A stretch of DNA of 5,364 nt from positions 1 to 5,364 of the forward strand of contig JAISQH010000236.1 of NCBI GenBank assembly GCA_031274385.1, read 5' to 3'. Position 1 is the first letter of the stretch. Every line of letters begins with the position of its first letter. Source of the DNA: Planctomycetaceae bacterium (lineage in GTDB: Bacteria; Planctomycetota; Planctomycetia; Pirellulales; Thermoguttaceae). Under the pieces are notes generated by a model. It saw only the letters and a list, made by a program, of their open reading frames with translations. It ran no database searches and had not been told where the DNA came from. Below are positions 5,040 through 5,364 of this stretch, piece by piece. The translations under genes and the position numbers were made by a program.

Positions 5040-5186
5040 GCCCCGAAGGGGCAAAATATCCTAGCGTCGGGCAACGCCCGACGACACGATGCGTCAACAT
5101 GTTTCGGGGCAACGCCCCAATCATCAATATCGTTGCGGCGTTGCCGCGAATGGATTCAGATGAATCGGCGACATCGGGCGTTGCCC
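5040..5186. repeat. cluster of REP-like hairpins with three-base loops
   Basis: Five short palindromes lie in about 150 bp: GCCCC-gaa-GGGGC (5040-5052), CGTCGGGC-aac-GCCCGACG (5065-5083), GGGGC-aac-GCCCC (5106-5118), GCGGC-gtt-GCCGC (5135-5147) and GGGC-gtt-GCCC (5176-5186). The aac and gtt loops are reverse complements, so these look like one family in two orientations. Stem bases differ between copies while pairing is kept. No gene is supported here; a 24-codon ORF from ATG 5089 is made of these repeats. Confidence 0.7.
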
Positions 5187-5226
5187 TCGTTATACCATCC
5201 ATCTTTTAACATACATTTTTTCAATA

Positions 5227-5320
5227 GTCGCGTAGCGACGGCATCATGCATAACCGGTGATGGAGCGCAGCGCAATCACCGGACGCCGTCCCCTCCCCAA
5301 CGACAAAGTCGCGTAGCGAC
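5227..5320. repeat. nested palindromes flanked by duplicated GTCGC-gta-GCGAC hairpins
   Basis: The hairpin GTCGC-gta-GCGAC occurs twice, at 5227-5239 and 5308-5320, within an identical 15-mer (5226-5240 and 5307-5321). Between them CCGGTGAT (5254-5261) pairs perfectly with ATCACCGG (5275-5282) around a loop holding GCGC-a-GCGC, and GACGGC (5237-5242) pairs with GCCGTC (5285-5290) outside it. The last 43 bases of the window (5322-5364) show nothing recognisable. Confidence 0.7.
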
Positions 5321-5364
5321 GACATTATCGAGTCCCATCTTCGTCTCATTCCCTAAACTCTGCT

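Noticed and set aside
5089..5163. 24-codon ORF from ATG 5089
   Set aside because: It consists of the REP-like palindromes and has no ribosome site.

Overview
The window looks like an accessory or intergenic-rich stretch of a bacterial chromosome with moderate GC. It holds two intact protein genes, one tRNA gene, two remnant-like phage genes and a large amount of non-coding repeat DNA. The GYF_2-domain membrane protein with long Pro/Ala/Thr linkers, the poor Shine-Dalgarno use of that gene and the many intergenic palindromes suggest Planctomycetota or a relative. That assignment is inference from protein style only; no rRNA or marker gene is present.

Layout. Positions 1-157 hold a possible C-terminal coding tail, a 14-bp tandem duplication and an AT-rich hairpin. 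A sigma70-like promoter (158-185) drives tRNA-Phe(GAA) at 231-303, with two copies of a 12-bp perfect palindrome in its leader and an intrinsic terminator at 363-400. From about 430 to 1346 lies what reads as phage debris: an unassigned coding-like stretch, an acidic then basic coiled-coil ORF (scaffold-like) and a truncated ORF whose N-terminus resembles phage major capsid proteins. Debris beside a tRNA gene fits an old tRNA-targeted integration, but no att repeat is visible.

A near-consensus promoter (1315-1342) just beyond the capsid fragment precedes a complete FGGY sugar kinase (1393-2925), most like L-xylulose kinase LyxK. It meets, tail to tail with an 8-bp gap, a minus-strand gene (4358-2934) for a GYF_2-domain, multi-pass membrane protein that has its own promoter at 4440-4413. 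The kinase has no sugar-pathway partner in the window, and the two genes show no functional link beyond convergence.

The last kilobase (4359-5364) has no convincing gene. It is a mosaic of heptamer repeats, a roughly 27-bp-arm imperfect hairpin, a 17-bp perfect hairpin, a 15-unit 21-bp tandem array almost free of C on the plus strand, and a cluster of REP-like hairpins with 3-nt loops. This repeat block is the most unusual part of the window. I see no convincing evidence of a new defence, CRISPR or retron system.
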